DNA of 64,000 nucleotides from Saturnia japonica (taxonomy: Eukaryota > Arthropoda > Insecta > Lepidoptera > Saturniidae), in assembly GCA_033032175.1 (NCBI GenBank), contig CM065309.1, positions 620,001 to 684,000 of the forward strand. The letters run 5' to 3'. Shown here in pieces: positions 32,870 to 44,493 of this stretch. Position numbers and translations under genes: made by a program. The first letter of the stretch is position 1. Each line of letters opens with the position of its first letter. The notes below the pieces were generated by a model that saw only the letters and a list, made by a program, of their open reading frames with translations, made no database searches and was not told the DNA's origin.

Positions 32870-33107
32870 GTTTTTAGGATTATTTATTTGAACGCGATAG
32901 TCTCTGGAGATACCAGTCAAATTTGAAAATTTTTTATAATGTTTTATAGCCTATTTATTGAAAAGGTTATAGACCATATAACATTACGCTACGGTCCTAA
33001 GGAGCGTAGTAGTAACCATAAACGTCAAGCAATATGGCAAGCTGAAGCAAAGTACAGGAAGTGAGAATAACGATAGGCTACACGGGTGAAACCAAGAGGC
33101 ACAGCTA
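32870..33107 (+). mobile_element. Helitron-like family E, 3' part
   Basis: 'gatagtctctggagatacca', 'gtcaaatttgaaaatttt', 'attacgctacggtcctaagg', 'ataacgataggctacacggg', ending 'aagaggcacagCTAG|T'. The single 79-bp-type module here is the one expanded at 4213-4613. The 3' CTAG end with a following T fits a Helitron. The 5' end is not recognised. Confidence 0.6.
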
Positions 33108-33334
33108 GTAAAAACTTTTTATCAAATCTGTGTAATAAAAGATAAAGTAAATTTTAATTTTAAGTGAAGTTACCAAAACTGATTTAAATTTAGAGTACAT
33201 TGGTGAAAACGGGCGTGAAGTCGGCGTATTGTCTGTAATTTAAATAATTCGTACATCAAAGAAAGAAAAACCTTTGATGATCAATAGGTATATAAATAGA
33301 ATAGGTATTCCATAGTGTACGAATAGATAACAAA

Positions 33335-33415
33335 TTCTTTTGGCGAGTTTAGTAGACGGTAAAATTAAGATCTGCGCGCACATCATGACGTAACAGAAAA
33401 GCGATATGATAAAGT
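33335..33415 (+). repeat. Unnamed repeat, shared with 47840-47960
   Basis: 'ttcttttggcgagtttagta' and 'gcgcgcacatcatgacgtaa' parallel 'ttcttttggtgcgcttagta' and 'ctgcgtgcacatcatgttac' in the other copy. Confidence 0.5.
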
Positions 33416-33429
33416 TAGTCTTTAATGAT

Positions 33430-34000
33430 AATGAGCGATCCTCCTAAGGTCGAAATTCGACCAGCGCCTTTTTGATCATAGACTATTTTGTGTAGCTTCA
33501 AGTTTTCTAAATTTTAAAGTTTTAAGTTTATATTTTTTATTTCTTCTACTGCCTGTGCCTCTAATCAGTCTCTAAAGCTACCCTTCTCCTGTAACTCTAT
33601 TCATTAAAAATGATCGTTTACTTTTTAGTTTAATAATTTGTAATATCTAACGGTCGCCCAATGATCAAAATTCAATCAACGACTTTTTAATCATAGACGT
33701 TTTTCTGTTTGACATTTGCAGTATGAACCTATACAATGAGTATTATATCACTTGCTGTCACTTTTTGTCGAGTGACAATGTCAATATTTTGGGGGGTCTA
33801 AGTTCAATGGCGCTTGTCAGTTTAGCATTCGCAGTATTAATTTATTTAATTTAATATATTAGTAACAGATATTATAGATAAATTTTAGCTTTCTGCACTT
33901 CTCCACATAAACTTTAACCATGCCAAATCTCACAGTCTTCCGTGCACGCTATCGCGTAAAAAGGGGTAGAAAGCTTTTGCTTCACGTATGAATATATAGA
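33430..34000 (-). mobile_element. Helitron-like family C, copy 4, with extra flank and second 3' end
   Basis: Minus-strand 5' end A|TCTATATATTCATACGTGAA at 34000 and first 3' end at 33647 ('gggcgaccgttag', CTAG changed to TTAG). Beyond it lie 154 bases (33493-33646), also present next to copy 5 at 37517-37683. A second, decayed family C 3' end with 'ggtcgaatttcgacc' follows at 33437-33492. Either a Helitron read through its first end, or part of the locus was duplicated. Confidence 0.65.
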
Positions 34001-34024
34001 TAATGTAAATTACATTAATTTTAA

Positions 34025-34250
34025 CTAACTTCAAAAAATGGAAGAGGTTCTCAGTTGGAATATATATATTACCTATAACTAACTAACTATTTACTATTAT
34101 TATTAACTATTTTAATTATAACCGATTTGGATGATTCTTTTTTTCTTGGAAAGGGACCACCATTTTAATTTTATTGGAATTGGACCTTCGATTTCGAAGA
34201 TACACCGTGGAACCTCTCAATATCATAGAAGTAGGTTTTCTTTTTTGTTA
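34025..34250 (+). repeat. Family J repeat
   Basis: 'taactaacttcaaaaaatgg', then after an A+T insertion 'aaccgatttggatgattctt', 'attggaattggaccttcgat' and 'tcgaagatacaccgtggaac'. Matches 59610-59850 in order. Confidence 0.5.
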
Positions 34251-34299
34251 AACATTGTCTTGTATTGACTTATATTTTTAATTGGATTAAAATAATACT

Positions 34300-34400
34300 T
34301 GTTTACACACAGTTATATTGATTTTACACACTGAAAAATTCACTAAAATGGATTTGCATTATGATTGGTTGCTAACTTCATAATGTTGTTGGCACGCGAG
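34300..34400 (+). repeat. Family L repeat
   Basis: 'cacactgaaaaattcactaa', 'atgattggttgctaacttca' and 'taatgttgttgg' recur at 48305-48400 ('cacaatgaaaaaaagtcagt', 'ttgattggtaagttcatcat'). Confidence 0.45.
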
Positions 34401-36311
34401 ATAAAAAATTTAAAGTTATTTTTGTATTATTTCGTCATATATATACCTCCTTACGTACATACCTACATAGTACACGTTTTTTTTGTTGATATCAGTGACG
34501 TTTTATAAATAGACGCATTATACCATAGATCAGCCTTGTTTTACTGATCTGTGCGTTATACTCTCACTAAAAGCAATTTGAAAACGTTACAAATTTTACT
34601 ATCAGCATGTTGAAACAAAAGAGATAGGAAATCACAGCGTAAGGCGGAAACTCTGTTGTCAGAAAGGAATAAAAGTTTCTTCTCGCTCACATCGGTATCA
34701 AGTCGAAAGTGAACTGAGGGCAATTACCCACTGTCACGATGGCATGTAAAGAGCGTCAATGATATATCTACTTATAAAATATCTTTGGTTGACATAGCAT
34801 TCTTTTACTGGTAAACCTATTATTATTGTAAAGTTTTACCTAGTCTTTATGGCCTCTTCTTGTTATGTAAAATTTAAATAAATAAATAGAGGTGTACTCC
34901 GAAATTATAAGATGATATTAGAACAAAAACAATCCTATTTAACAATTAACATTAAACAAAATTTTACTTTGTATCAAAAACTAATGGCGGGAGTCACGCA
35001 TCGAACTGGAAACAGTGCGATGTTAGGGCGTCGAATATAATTAAAAACGAATTTCCTGTTTTCATTACAATGTCTGAACTATCCGATTTTAGGGTTCCGC
35101 CAGAGGGCAGGTGCAATCTTTACTAGTTACGACTCAATCCGTTTTTTTTTACAATACCTACTGACGAGCATCGAATTCGGACGAGTTTTCTAAGTACTTA
35201 ATAATATACGAAAAATACTTTACCGGTTTACGATAAATGATTCGGTAAATTAAAAAAAACCGTGCTTTTTGTTTCTACATCATAGCTCTGAGTAATAAAA
35301 AAAAGAGTATATCCAATAAATTCATATACAAAAGTTGTCTAAGATGCAGGGTGGGTTTTTGAGATGGGGCAATAAGGTTATCCTAACCATTGTAGCTACA
35401 CGAAAACTTTCTGAGGATACTGTCCTTAATTTTTTGAGACATTTTGACCTATATATATAGTGTATAGTCAGCAAGAAAATGGGCTATTTTTACACATAAA
35501 CTTTTTTTAATGTCAATCGATTCTGTTTTTATCGGGATCAATAAACTCTATTGGATCAACTGAAGTTAGAGTACTAAAATTGTCAGAAATTGCAAAAAAC
35601 TTTTCCCATACATTTCATAGGAAATCATTGTGGCTTCGATAACCTTTTACAAGAGAAGAGACTCCAAGTTTTTTTTATCATTTAACAAAACTTTTTATTA
35701 TGGATAGTCTGGGCGCTATAAAGGTGACTAGACAAGAAAAAAACTGAAAATATAGATAAAGCGGTTTGGAGACGTTTTTGGTTTATCGCTGGTTTATTAC
35801 GATATTTTACACAACTACAAAAATAAAAACGCAAGTGCGCGAATAAATTATCAACGGAAAAATTTAAATAATAACTTAAATGCGACATAAAAGTCTTAAA
35901 ATATAAATGATAGCAGCCGGAGTATTACATTAATCTTGCTCTACGTTCGTTAGGTATTCAACAGTACTACACTTATAATCCTTATCCTATTCCACTGTCC
36001 CCATTAATTCAAGAGAGATAAACCATTTCTCCTTTCGCATTTCCATGATATTTCGAGGTCGATTTCTTTGCTCGCCAGTGTATAAAGGTGAAATAAAACA
36101 TTAATTGCTGTCAGTGGGCCGAGGGGCGAGACAAAAGACGGTTTTTTTTTCGTTACTATTGTACGTACGGGACCCTTCGTCACGGCGACCGACCACGTCC
36201 CTATTTCAGCTACCTACCACAGAAGAATGTTGCTCGATATATGTATTTTGTTTTGACTTCGTTTTCTTTTAACATTAAAATGAATGTATTTAAAATTTAT
36301 AAATGAACACA
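34401..36311. other. No supported gene
   Basis: Mostly A+T-rich. A GC-richer patch near 36120-36225 ('gggccgaggggcgagacaaa', 'cacggcgaccgaccacgtcc') is unexplained. The minus-strand frame at 35682-35888 has no recognisable domain. Confidence 0.35.
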
Positions 36312-36756
36312 CTTATTTATACAAATAAATAAAATTAAAGTTTCTATTTGTAATGTTAAAAAGTTTTTTTTAATAATTTTTCGGGTAATCTCCGAAGCGG
36401 TTAGACCAATTTTGACGAGACTTTCACTGGCAGATAGTTGATATTATAAGAAGTAACTTAGATTACTTAAATTTTAGAAAAATAATTAAGGTTCCGCGTA
36501 AATTAAAAAAAACTGGTCATGGTGAATCAATGCGGGCGCTTAAATGGCTTACGCTGAGTAAACCATAAGACCTTATATAAAATAATTAACTACATGATTG
36601 TACATATTAAAAAGACCTACAAAAAAGAGAGCGAGAGCATATGTCTATCTTCTAAGGATCTTTAAAATAACCAGGAGCGGCATTAGCACGATTCACGCGT
36701 GTGCCCAATTGACGGCATTCTGTAGTCCACGCGAGTGCAGCAGCGGGCACAGCTAG
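36312..36756 (+). mobile_element. Helitron-like family A, copy 5
   Basis: Landmarks in plus orientation: 'tttctatttgtaatgttaaa', 'aatctccgaagcggttagac', 'ctttcactggcagatagttg', 'tggtcatggtgaatcaatgc', 'aaaaagacctacaaaaaaga', 'ctgtagtccacgcgagtgca', 'gcgggcacagCTAG'. The 3' CTAG is at 36753-36756, followed by C rather than T. Non-coding. Confidence 0.65.
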
Positions 36757-37170
36757 CCTTTATAAAATAACCTAATTAACATCTTTAAAAAAAAAAGCTT
36801 TTGTTTTTTTAAATACAATAACGCCTTTAGAGCATTACTGGGTCTAGCCACGATTCTGCAGTGCATCTCAAATTTATGTGTATGACCGCGTTGATTATTT
36901 TTTGCCATCATGCGTAAGAGAGTGGCGTCTATCATAAGTAGACTTCGTAATAGTCCCAATTCAATAATGAGTACCCTTAAGGGAATATATTATGATAGTA
37001 CGTTCATGAAGCACTGGGTATCGATAGTAGTTGTACGGTAATTGGAAGTCTATAAACATCGATAACTGAAACTTATTTTAATTTGTTATCATTCAAATGT
37101 AAACATTCATTAGTTTATAGTTCACTCTTATGTAATGGGTCTTTGTTGTCTAAGAAATAAATATATTCCC

Positions 37171-37683
37171 TATAAATTAATACGTGAAGCAAAAGCTTTC
37201 TACCTCTTTTTAAACGTTTTGCGTGCACGGAATTCTGTGATATTTGGCACGGTTAAAGTTTATATGGAGAAGTGCAGAAAGCTAAACTTTTTTCTATAAT
37301 ACCTGTTACTAATATATTAAATGATAGTAATTAATACTGCGAATCCTAACCAAGTGCCATTGAACTTAGACCCCCCAAAATATTGACATTGTCACTCAAT
37401 GAAAAGTGACAGCAAGTGATATAATATTCATTGTTTAGGTTCATACTGCAAATGTTAAACAGAAAAAAGTCTATAAAAAGTCGTTAGTCGAATTTCCATC
37501 ATTGGGCGACCGCTAGATATTACAAATTATTAAACTAAAAAGTAAACAATTATTTCTAATGAATAGAGTTATAGGAGAAGGGTAGCTTTGGAGACTAATT
37601 AGAGGCACAGTCAGTAGAAAAACTAAAAAATATAAACTTAAAACTTTAAAATTTAGTAATATTCTTTTAAAAACTTGAGGCTT
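37171..37683 (+). mobile_element. Helitron-like family C, copy 5, with shared flank
   Basis: 'ttaatacgtgaagcaaaagc' to 'cattgggcgaccgCTAG' (37513-37516) is the element. The next about 167 bases ('atattacaaattattaaact' to 'aaacttgaggct') are the reverse complement of 33493-33646. This copy and copy 4 thus form an inverted repeat of about 480-500 bp per arm, with about 3.2 kb between. Confidence 0.7.
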
Positions 37684-38155
37684 CAGTTTAAGTGGAATGG
37701 CGGGTTACGCCTCAAGCTTTAAAAGAAACTTAGTTCTCAGAAGTAGCAATTCATTATGACACTGGGGCCAGTCATAAAAGCGATCTTATTGAGGTTGGTT
37801 GCAAATAGCAATCGGATGCAGTGACCATTTAAAATTAGGTATACTCATCGTCATCAACATCATGCCTATTTGTTACGTCGGAAATAAAACAACAATGATC
37901 CTGGTAACTGATTCAGCGATGCTAATTGAGAGAAAAATAAAAAAGCCTCATTCTATTTTAGTATAATACATACTTCGGTTATGGTCGATTCTTTAAATAA
38001 ACGAAAAGGTTAAAAAACCAGGTTCATGACGTCAGATATTTTTTATAGGTTAAACAATTTAATTAACAAAATGACTACCTACTTCGTTTATTTATTATGG
38101 CCTTAATTTTTTGCATTTAGGGTTGCTAACTTTCCACAATGGCTGGAATGTTCCG
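37684..38155. other. No supported gene
   Basis: Unremarkable A+T-rich DNA. Confidence 0.4.
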
Positions 38156-38159
38156 TTCT

Positions 38160-38330
38160 TAGAACCTGGGAGAGGAGTGTCATGCAAAAAACCCGTCTTA
38201 CTCGTAAATTTGGTGAGAGTGCCACGATAGAGCTGTAAAAGTTATCAGCGGCTCTAGTTTCAGAGACCCTCAGGCTAACAGCGTATTCGTGTAGTCAGTT
38301 CTAAACAAAAGTGCGTTTTAGATGTAGGCT
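38160..38330. repeat. Family G-related fragment
   Basis: 'gatagagctgtaaaagttat', 'cagcggctctagtttcagag', 'ctaacagcgtattcgtgtag' and 'tcagttctaaacaaaa' are the family G end motif. Confidence 0.5.
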
Positions 38331-38603
38331 TCGAATTATAAAATGTATTTTGTTGTAGGTATATAGGAAGGCACAACAAAAAAAAAATGAAGTAGGTGAG
38401 CTAAGGTTACTAATTTTATGATTAAATAATCTACTGTTTCTGATTTTTTGCTTTCATAGTATTTCCTAGTTTTACTAATATGTAATATTTTGTTTACTCG
38501 CGTTTTCTTCATTTAATTTAAACTGGAATTATCTTTGTCACGCGAACATAATTTCCAAAGTTGCTAACCCCATTTTCTACCTACACAATTATTATATTAA
38601 TTG

Positions 38604-39129
38604 CTAGCTGTGCCCGCGGCTTCACTCACGTGGACTACAGAATGCAATCGATCGGGTACATGCGCGAATCTTGCTCTCCCGCACCAGACTATTTTATAGG
38701 TAAAATTGCGTATTGTGGTTGTTCCATAGAAGATAGACATACACTCTTGGTGACATTTTTGTAGGTCTTTTTAATGTCTACAATTATGTAGTACATTAAT
38801 TTGATTATATCTCTTACGGTTTGCGATGGCGCCCGAATTGATTCACCATGACCAGTTTTTTTATTATTTGTGCGAAAACCATAATTATTTTTATAAAAGT
38901 AAAGTAGCCTAAGTTAGTTCTTATAACATTAGCTATCTGCCAGTGAAAGTCCCGTCAAAATCGGGCCACCAATTTTGGGGATTATCCAGAACAAACAGAC
39001 AGACGGACAGACTGACAAATAAAATGTGTTTTTTTTTTATAGGTATCGTATATAATTTCATACGAATTTAGTAAAAAGCTGTTATTTTGACATTACAAAC
39101 AGACAATTCAATTTTATTAATTGTATAAA
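38604..39129 (-). mobile_element. Helitron-like family A, copy 6
   Basis: Plus-strand start CTAGCTGTGCCCGCGGCTTC, then 'tgcgtattgtggttgttcc', 'ttttgtaggtctttttaatg', 'tcaccatgaccagttttttt', 'gccagtgaaagtcccgtcaa', 'acaaacagacaattcaattt'. The minus-strand 5' end is TTTATACAATTAAT, TC mutated to TT. 526 bp, non-coding. Confidence 0.65.
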
Positions 39130-39607
39130 TATCAGCCGACCATAAAAATGTTCACATTATTAATCTTCCTTTAATAAAAAAAAAATCATAGTGTATTTTA
39201 AATATTATTGATAATAAAAATGAAAATTATCATTTTTTTAAGTAAAAACATTTGATTATTGTGCATTGATTATAATATTTTTTTATTCAACTTCTTATAT
39301 CATCACGTTAGGTTTTGAGTATTCCTTACAATTCATCGGAAGTTAATTGCCACAGATAAGTTTCAATAACAGCAAGACCAATAGCACTAATGGCGTTGAA
39401 GCTAACATAAATACTGAGGTGTGTATTCTGTAACTCTTCGAGATATTCAAAAGAGCGCGTTGTCGACATCGTAAACCCGTGCGACTTTACATAAACGGAT
39501 TACCCAGTTATTGATCAGAGTAGGATTTCTTGTTTTTTTTCAACTGCGCTGAAACTTAGTATTTTTATTTTTTATCTAGTTATCACAATATTTACGTTGT
39601 TATCTAA

Positions 39608-39715
39608 TACTATGATATTAAGTGAGCAATTCTTATATACATATATACTCGCAGGTATGTAATTGGTTTCTCGTAAAAATCTCTAACAAATTGGGTGATA
39701 TTTCGTATTAATAAA
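39608..39715 (+). repeat. Helitron-like family N, 5' fragment
   Basis: 'gatattaagtgagcaattct' and 'aattggtttctcgtaaaaat' match the start of family N; the 3' hairpin is missing. Confidence 0.5.
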
Positions 39716-39833
39716 TTGTTATATATTTTTTTCAAGAGACCGAACAAATGTTTCTAAACAACTGCCGATGGAATCAGATATCAACGAGCACCGTTCTTTC
39801 TGGACTTTATAGTAATTTCACTCAGGTTTCAAG

Positions 39834-39855
39834 TATTTTTTTTTTTTTTTTTTTT
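39834..39855. repeat. Long poly-T tract
   Basis: About 22 consecutive T on the plus strand. It could be the poly-A of a retroposed copy on the minus strand, but nothing recognisable is attached. Confidence 0.7.
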
Positions 39856-39859
39856 ATTA

Positions 39860-40985
39860 AAGTTATGTCACTAGATATTTTCTTATATACGAAAGGATTG
39901 TTTGCGTTTGTAAATCGTGCGTTTTGGTTGTCTGTTAATTCTTTGTGTATCATAACAGAAATAATGTAAGTTTGGTATTTTTATCTTCATGATACTATTA
40001 TTTTATGAAAACTTACTTGTAGACTTTTAAATACATCATTTTTAATTAGTCCATTGTGTTCTCTTAGGTTTATTAAAGGAGTGACAACTGATAATTGAGA
40101 CAACACTATAACATTTTCTTTTATTTTTCTTATCAATATCGTTACAATACTTATGGCATTATAAAATTCACATTAATTTTCCTCGAAACTGTTATATTAT
40201 TTATCTGGAAGATAATCTTATTTAATATCTACTTTATATTATTCATCATAAGTTCATTTGGTTTACCTTATTATTGTTTTGGTGTACCTATTCTTTTATT
40301 TCCAGGATACCAATTAATGATAGGTTTATGTATTGATGCGTTTAGATAATTTATAACTTGATAATTTTGGTTTAATAACAGCTTTGTTAATATTTTAGGT
40401 TCGTATTGTTTACATTGCAATATACTGACAATCTCTGTCATTGATAATTCTTTGATAGTAATAGAGCATGCGCAGTTAGGAGTTTCTCAGGTATAGACAA
40501 ATATTCTATCCAGGTTCTAGTTTAGCAAAATAAATCTATGATTAGATTTATTTTGAATTTTTAAAATAAGAAAAGTCTAGTAAGATGAAATTTTGAATTC
40601 AAACGAAAACAAAAGAGAAAATTAGAACAGAGAGTATGACAGATTCTTCAGGATGGAGCTGATCACGTTTTATTTGATTTTACGGCAGACCTTTGAATAG
40701 TAGTAACGTTTATATCATAATTATCCTGTGTTTTGATAAAAACCAAATTATTGTACAACAGACCTGGGAGTCGAAAAGATAGTTTATTTTATAACATATT
40801 TATATAGAAAAGTTATTTTAATTGTTATAATTTATAATTTTAATATTAATATGGGTGAAATACCCTTTGTCAAAACGACAAATACCTACTGAACATTGAA
40901 ATAACACTACCGGGAAAGTATCACCTGGATTTTGTATTTATAATACAAATAATAACTTTTCCTTTTACATATGAGGAAATCTCAA
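39860..40985. other. No supported gene
   Basis: A+T-rich. The 84-codon frame at 40095-40349 looks hydrophobic and membrane-like, but Phe/Ile/Leu/Tyr richness is expected from A+T-rich DNA, and there is no start context or splice site to support it. Confidence 0.4.
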
Positions 40986-40989
40986 TAGA

Positions 40990-41145
40990 TAAGATATTTG
41001 GTGCTGCGTCGTCTGTTTGAGCAGTGTATCCTGATACGGCCTACACCGTGCTGACTTCTATTCTAGATCCTAGGCAAGGATCTCTACGCTGAGCTGTCGG
41101 AACAAGAAGAACGTCTCGGTTATGGACTTTTAAATTGTGTAATAA
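40990..41145. other. GC-richer, coding-like patch with splice-like sites, not identified
   Basis: Plus strand: an acceptor-like 'gacttctattctag' is followed by an open frame ILGKDLYAELSEQEERLGYG ending at a stop about 35 codons later. Minus strand: 'gttcttcttgttccgacag' is an even better acceptor, leading into QRRDPCLGSRIEVSTV and a stop. The two readings exclude each other as exons. I recall similar 'ctgctcaaacagacgacgc' wording in lepidopteran repeats, so a repeat remnant is at least as likely as a host exon. Confidence 0.25.
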
Positions 41146-42090
41146 TAATTTGTAAAACATATATTAACTGAAAATTGTAAGGTATGCTGGAAATTTATAC
41201 ATAACTATCCTAAACTAAATTATAATCGTAACAAAACACTATTAATAATTAACACATATTAAATACATTTAATTTTAATTGTATTATAGCTTAAGAATTG
41301 ATTAAATATTTATTTTTAAAGTAAAATATTGTTTATAAACCGTAAGAAAATAGTATTTATTTAATAATATTTTTAAAAAATAATCCAATATTAAAAGATT
41401 TTTTGTAGACATTCTGCATTGTTTCGAAATAGGGCCCTAGGTGCTCGCCGGAGACAGTGGCAAACCTAGCTCCGACAAACAGCGTTTATTGTAACAAAGT
41501 CGAATTGACTTTCCGTGTTCCCATAATTACGGCTTTTTATATTTGTTCACTCAATAATTATTAGTTTGCCGAGTCTTTGAAATAGTGGACCCATTTTTAT
41601 TTTAATAAACATTAAATCGTGGTTAGTTTGTAAGTTCTGAGTTGTTTTAGATCGTCGAGAATGAAACTGTGGCTCGAGTTGAAACCTCGCCAATCGAACA
41701 TTGTCGAATAATTATTCCGGTCTATATTGACAAAGTTTTTAATAGATCTTTCAAAGTTTCTCGAGGAATACTTTATTATGTAGTCAAAAAAGGTTCATGG
41801 TTTTTTTTTTTATTATAACATCTTCCTTAGTTCACAACGTCAGCGATTAATTTACAAAATTCATTCTAAGTTCATAATAGTGTCACTCAAAGAAAATGCA
41901 AGGAGTCATACCCATTATATAATATACGACATGATATTAATAATGAATGTCTGAATAAATATGTAAATATGATAAAATGATAGACATACATACATACATG
42001 ACACTTTGAAATTATATACCGATTTTATAAAAATTCTACATAATTACGTAATGTGAAGTTCTTATAAAAATAATCTTTTTTGCTATATTA
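41146..42090. other. No supported gene
   Basis: A+T-rich; a patch near 41430-41500 ('ggtgctcgccggagacagtg') is unexplained. Confidence 0.35.
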
Positions 42091-42094
42091 CTAA

Positions 42095-42560
42095 CTACTT
42101 ATGCCCGCGGCTTCGCTCGCGTGGACTACACAATGCCGTCGATCGAGCACACGCGCGTATTGTGCTACCCGTCTCCCGATTATATTAAAAACAAAAATGC
42201 TTATTGCGGGTTATCTTAAGAACATAGACTCGCGCTAACTTTTTTCTACATTTTTTAAAGATCTACAAATAGGTACTTACTACATCAATTCGATATATAT
42301 TTATGGTTTACTCAGCGCAAACCATGAAGCGCCCCAAAATCGTCGTTTTATTTGTGCGGGACCCTAATTCTTTTTCTAAAATAAAAGTAGCCTAACTTAT
42401 AATATTAGCTATCTGCCAGTGAATGTTCCGCCAAAATCAGTCCAATTGTTTCAGGGTTATTAGTTAGGGTTAAGTACCGTAGGTTATAATACTTTTATAT
42501 GCATTTAGTAAACCGCTTTTATTTTGACATTGCAAACAGACACTTCCAGTTTCAACACTT
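42095..42560 (-). mobile_element. Helitron-like family A, copy 7
   Basis: 'tgcccgcggcttcgctcgcg' at the left with CTAG decayed to CTAC, then 'acaaaaatgcttattgcggg', 'aataaaagtagcctaactta', 'tatctgccagtgaatgttcc', 'tatgcatttagtaaaccgct' and 'attgcaaacagacacttcc'. The right end is not clear. Confidence 0.6.
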
Positions 42561-43890
42561 CATACATTCACGAACATAATTATGTGCTTACGAAAAAAAA
42601 AATGTTTAATCCCACAAATCCCGCGTGTCCACGGGATTCATGACCTCGATCGCGCACGCTTGTGAGATTTTGATGCGGGATTGGATACCCTAGTTATGAA
42701 TACACTAGTTTTTGCTTTGTGTTATATTATCCTTAGTGTTGTTTATTTCTTTTAGGTTGTTATTCATTCCACACACGCCTTGTAATTGTCTTACAGGAAC
42801 TAAATTCACGCCCATTACAAAGGATACATTAACTTCGTTTGAAAGCCTGTCAAATAAATGTCAAGCAGCAGTGAAATTTTTTATAGCGTCGAGCGTGGAG
42901 CTAAGCGCTATTTTATAGCACCGATTAAGCGCTTACGAAAACTGGAGCGTTCTCGAGTTACGCGCTTTTAATGTCTCGTGACTTTGGTTTGAATATTTTT
43001 TACGATTACTTTAGCATTAGATTATTTGTTACGTGATATGTCGTTTAGAGATAAAATAAGATAACTGTATACTTGTAGCTTTAATAATTAAACAATTTAT
43101 TATGGAAAGAGGTAGTTTGAAATCTAATGAGTGATAAACATGATTAATATTACTTAACACGAAAACTTTCAAAATAATTAGCCTATATAACAATAAAGTA
43201 TGTTCTGTCCTCCATCAAAGATTCAGGATTAGCATTTAGGCGTACTGGAAGACTTCTTATCTGAACCATCGATGGCTTGAAGGGTGACAAACACTAGCCT
43301 GCGTTTCGCAGGGCTGATAAATTTATAACATTTTGTACTACAAGCTATTACAAGATATAACAATACACACCACTCTTGGCGTTTACTCTGACGGGAGAAG
43401 CTCCATAATTCACAAGTAAGAGTCAAAAAATAAGAGAAGAAATATCCAGTCAAAGGTCATCCATCGTCCAACAACTTCTCATAGCAATATTTTTCGTTGC
43501 GAGATTACAAGTTTATACAATATAGCAAATTGCCGCAATAAGAGGATTTCTAGTCCCGTGGCCCAAACTCAGGTCAAAAATAATAATTACTACCACTACT
43601 ACTACCACAAACCGGTACATTAACTTTCAAGACAATCACAAGTGGCTGCAATTATAGGGGCCTATTTAAATAACTGATAATAATTAACAAGGCAATGTAC
43701 AAGTTATATCGCGATCTGATCAAAAAACATAACTTCTCAAACCACGACTCGCGTGAAGTTGACAGAGCGGTAAACGCGAACTTGCCTAGAGACAACTTGT
43801 GCTACCAGGTTGCGGTTCCGACCAAGTATGTAATTCTTTACCAATCAAAAGGGTGTGAAACAGATTTTAATTGTTACACATACACTGATG
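42561..43890. other. No supported gene
   Basis: Short frames at 42712-42918, 43229-43453 and 43695-43964 carry no domain I recognise and no convincing splice sites. The last runs into the SINE fragment below. Confidence 0.35.
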
Positions 43891-43894
43891 TTAA

Positions 43895-44010
43895 TATACA
43901 TGGAATTTGCCCAGTAAGCTCTACTGTTGAGCTGAGAATTCGCGGGTTCGATCCCTGCTCATGAGTGACTTTTGTGTGATAACCATAATAAAATTGTAAG
44001 TTGTATGTCT
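43895..44010 (+). mobile_element. tRNA-like SINE fragment
   Basis: 'gttgagctgagaattcgcgg' and a B box 'gggttcgatccctgctc' (about 43944-43960), followed by 'catgagtgacttttgtgtga'. The A-box side is weak and no cloverleaf forms, so not a tRNA gene. Confidence 0.45.
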
Positions 44011-44336
44011 GGGTGTAAAATATTTATATATGTATTGTATATTAGCTGTTTAGTTGCCTTATTATAAGCTTTGCTTAGATTGGAATTAAATAGCCGTGTG
44101 TGAAATTGTATCCACATATTTAATTATTTTTTCCTTCTGGCGGCGAGTTGGATGGTAATAATTAACTGTTGGCTAATATTGTTTGTATAAATATTGTATT
44201 ATATTTGTATTTATGAACTCATTCAAATAATAATTTAATTTGGGTAATATGTCGAAAAGTACTAAAGTATCGTGTTATAATTCTACATTATTTATTAATT
44301 AATCATTATTCAGTATAAGAAACAAAATAAGCTTAC

Positions 44337-44493
44337 CGTCTTGTTTTACGGTGTTCCCGAGTGGGCCGCAGCTTGCCAGCCAGACGAAGAGTATCCACCT
44401 GAGCATGAGGCCGAATCCGCCTCTCTGCAACTCCGGCTGGTTGTGGAAGTGGCGCGCCGTCGGCCGGTAGCGTACCGTGCGGGGTCGAGCCAT
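44337..44493 (-). CDS. First coding exon of a host gene: secreted or membrane protein, not identified
   Basis: Minus-strand ATG at 44493-44491 in the context gaaggcATGG, good for animal initiation. The frame runs 52 codons plus one base to a consensus splice donor GACG|GTAAGC (intron from 44336), so the exon ends in phase 1. The protein begins MARPRTVRYRPTARHFHNQP and contains the strongly hydrophobic GLMLRWILFVWLASCGPLG (residues 28-46), then NTVKQDG at the donor. This fits a signal peptide or signal anchor. A second ATG at codon 30 (MLRWILFVWLASC) would give a canonical short signal peptide, so the true start may be there. High G+C and codon choice unlike the surrounding A+T-rich DNA support a real exon. 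The gene family cannot be told from this exon. Continuation exons should lie at lower coordinates; none was recognised within 44 kb, so a long intron or a short unseen exon is likely. Confidence 0.65.

Noticed and set aside
36753..36959. 68-codon minus-strand frame as a gene or exon
   Set aside because: It overlaps the end of a Helitron-like copy, shows no domain and has no splice-site support.
40095..40349. 84-codon hydrophobic open frame resembling a membrane protein or a mitochondrial gene fragment
   Set aside because: Composition (Phe, Ile, Leu, Tyr) is what random A+T-rich DNA encodes. No match to mitochondrial proteins I know, no start context or splice sites.
43944..43960. Perfect-looking pol III B box that might mark a tRNA gene
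   Set aside because: No acceptor-stem pairing and no anticodon arm could be folded around it; it fits a SINE fragment.
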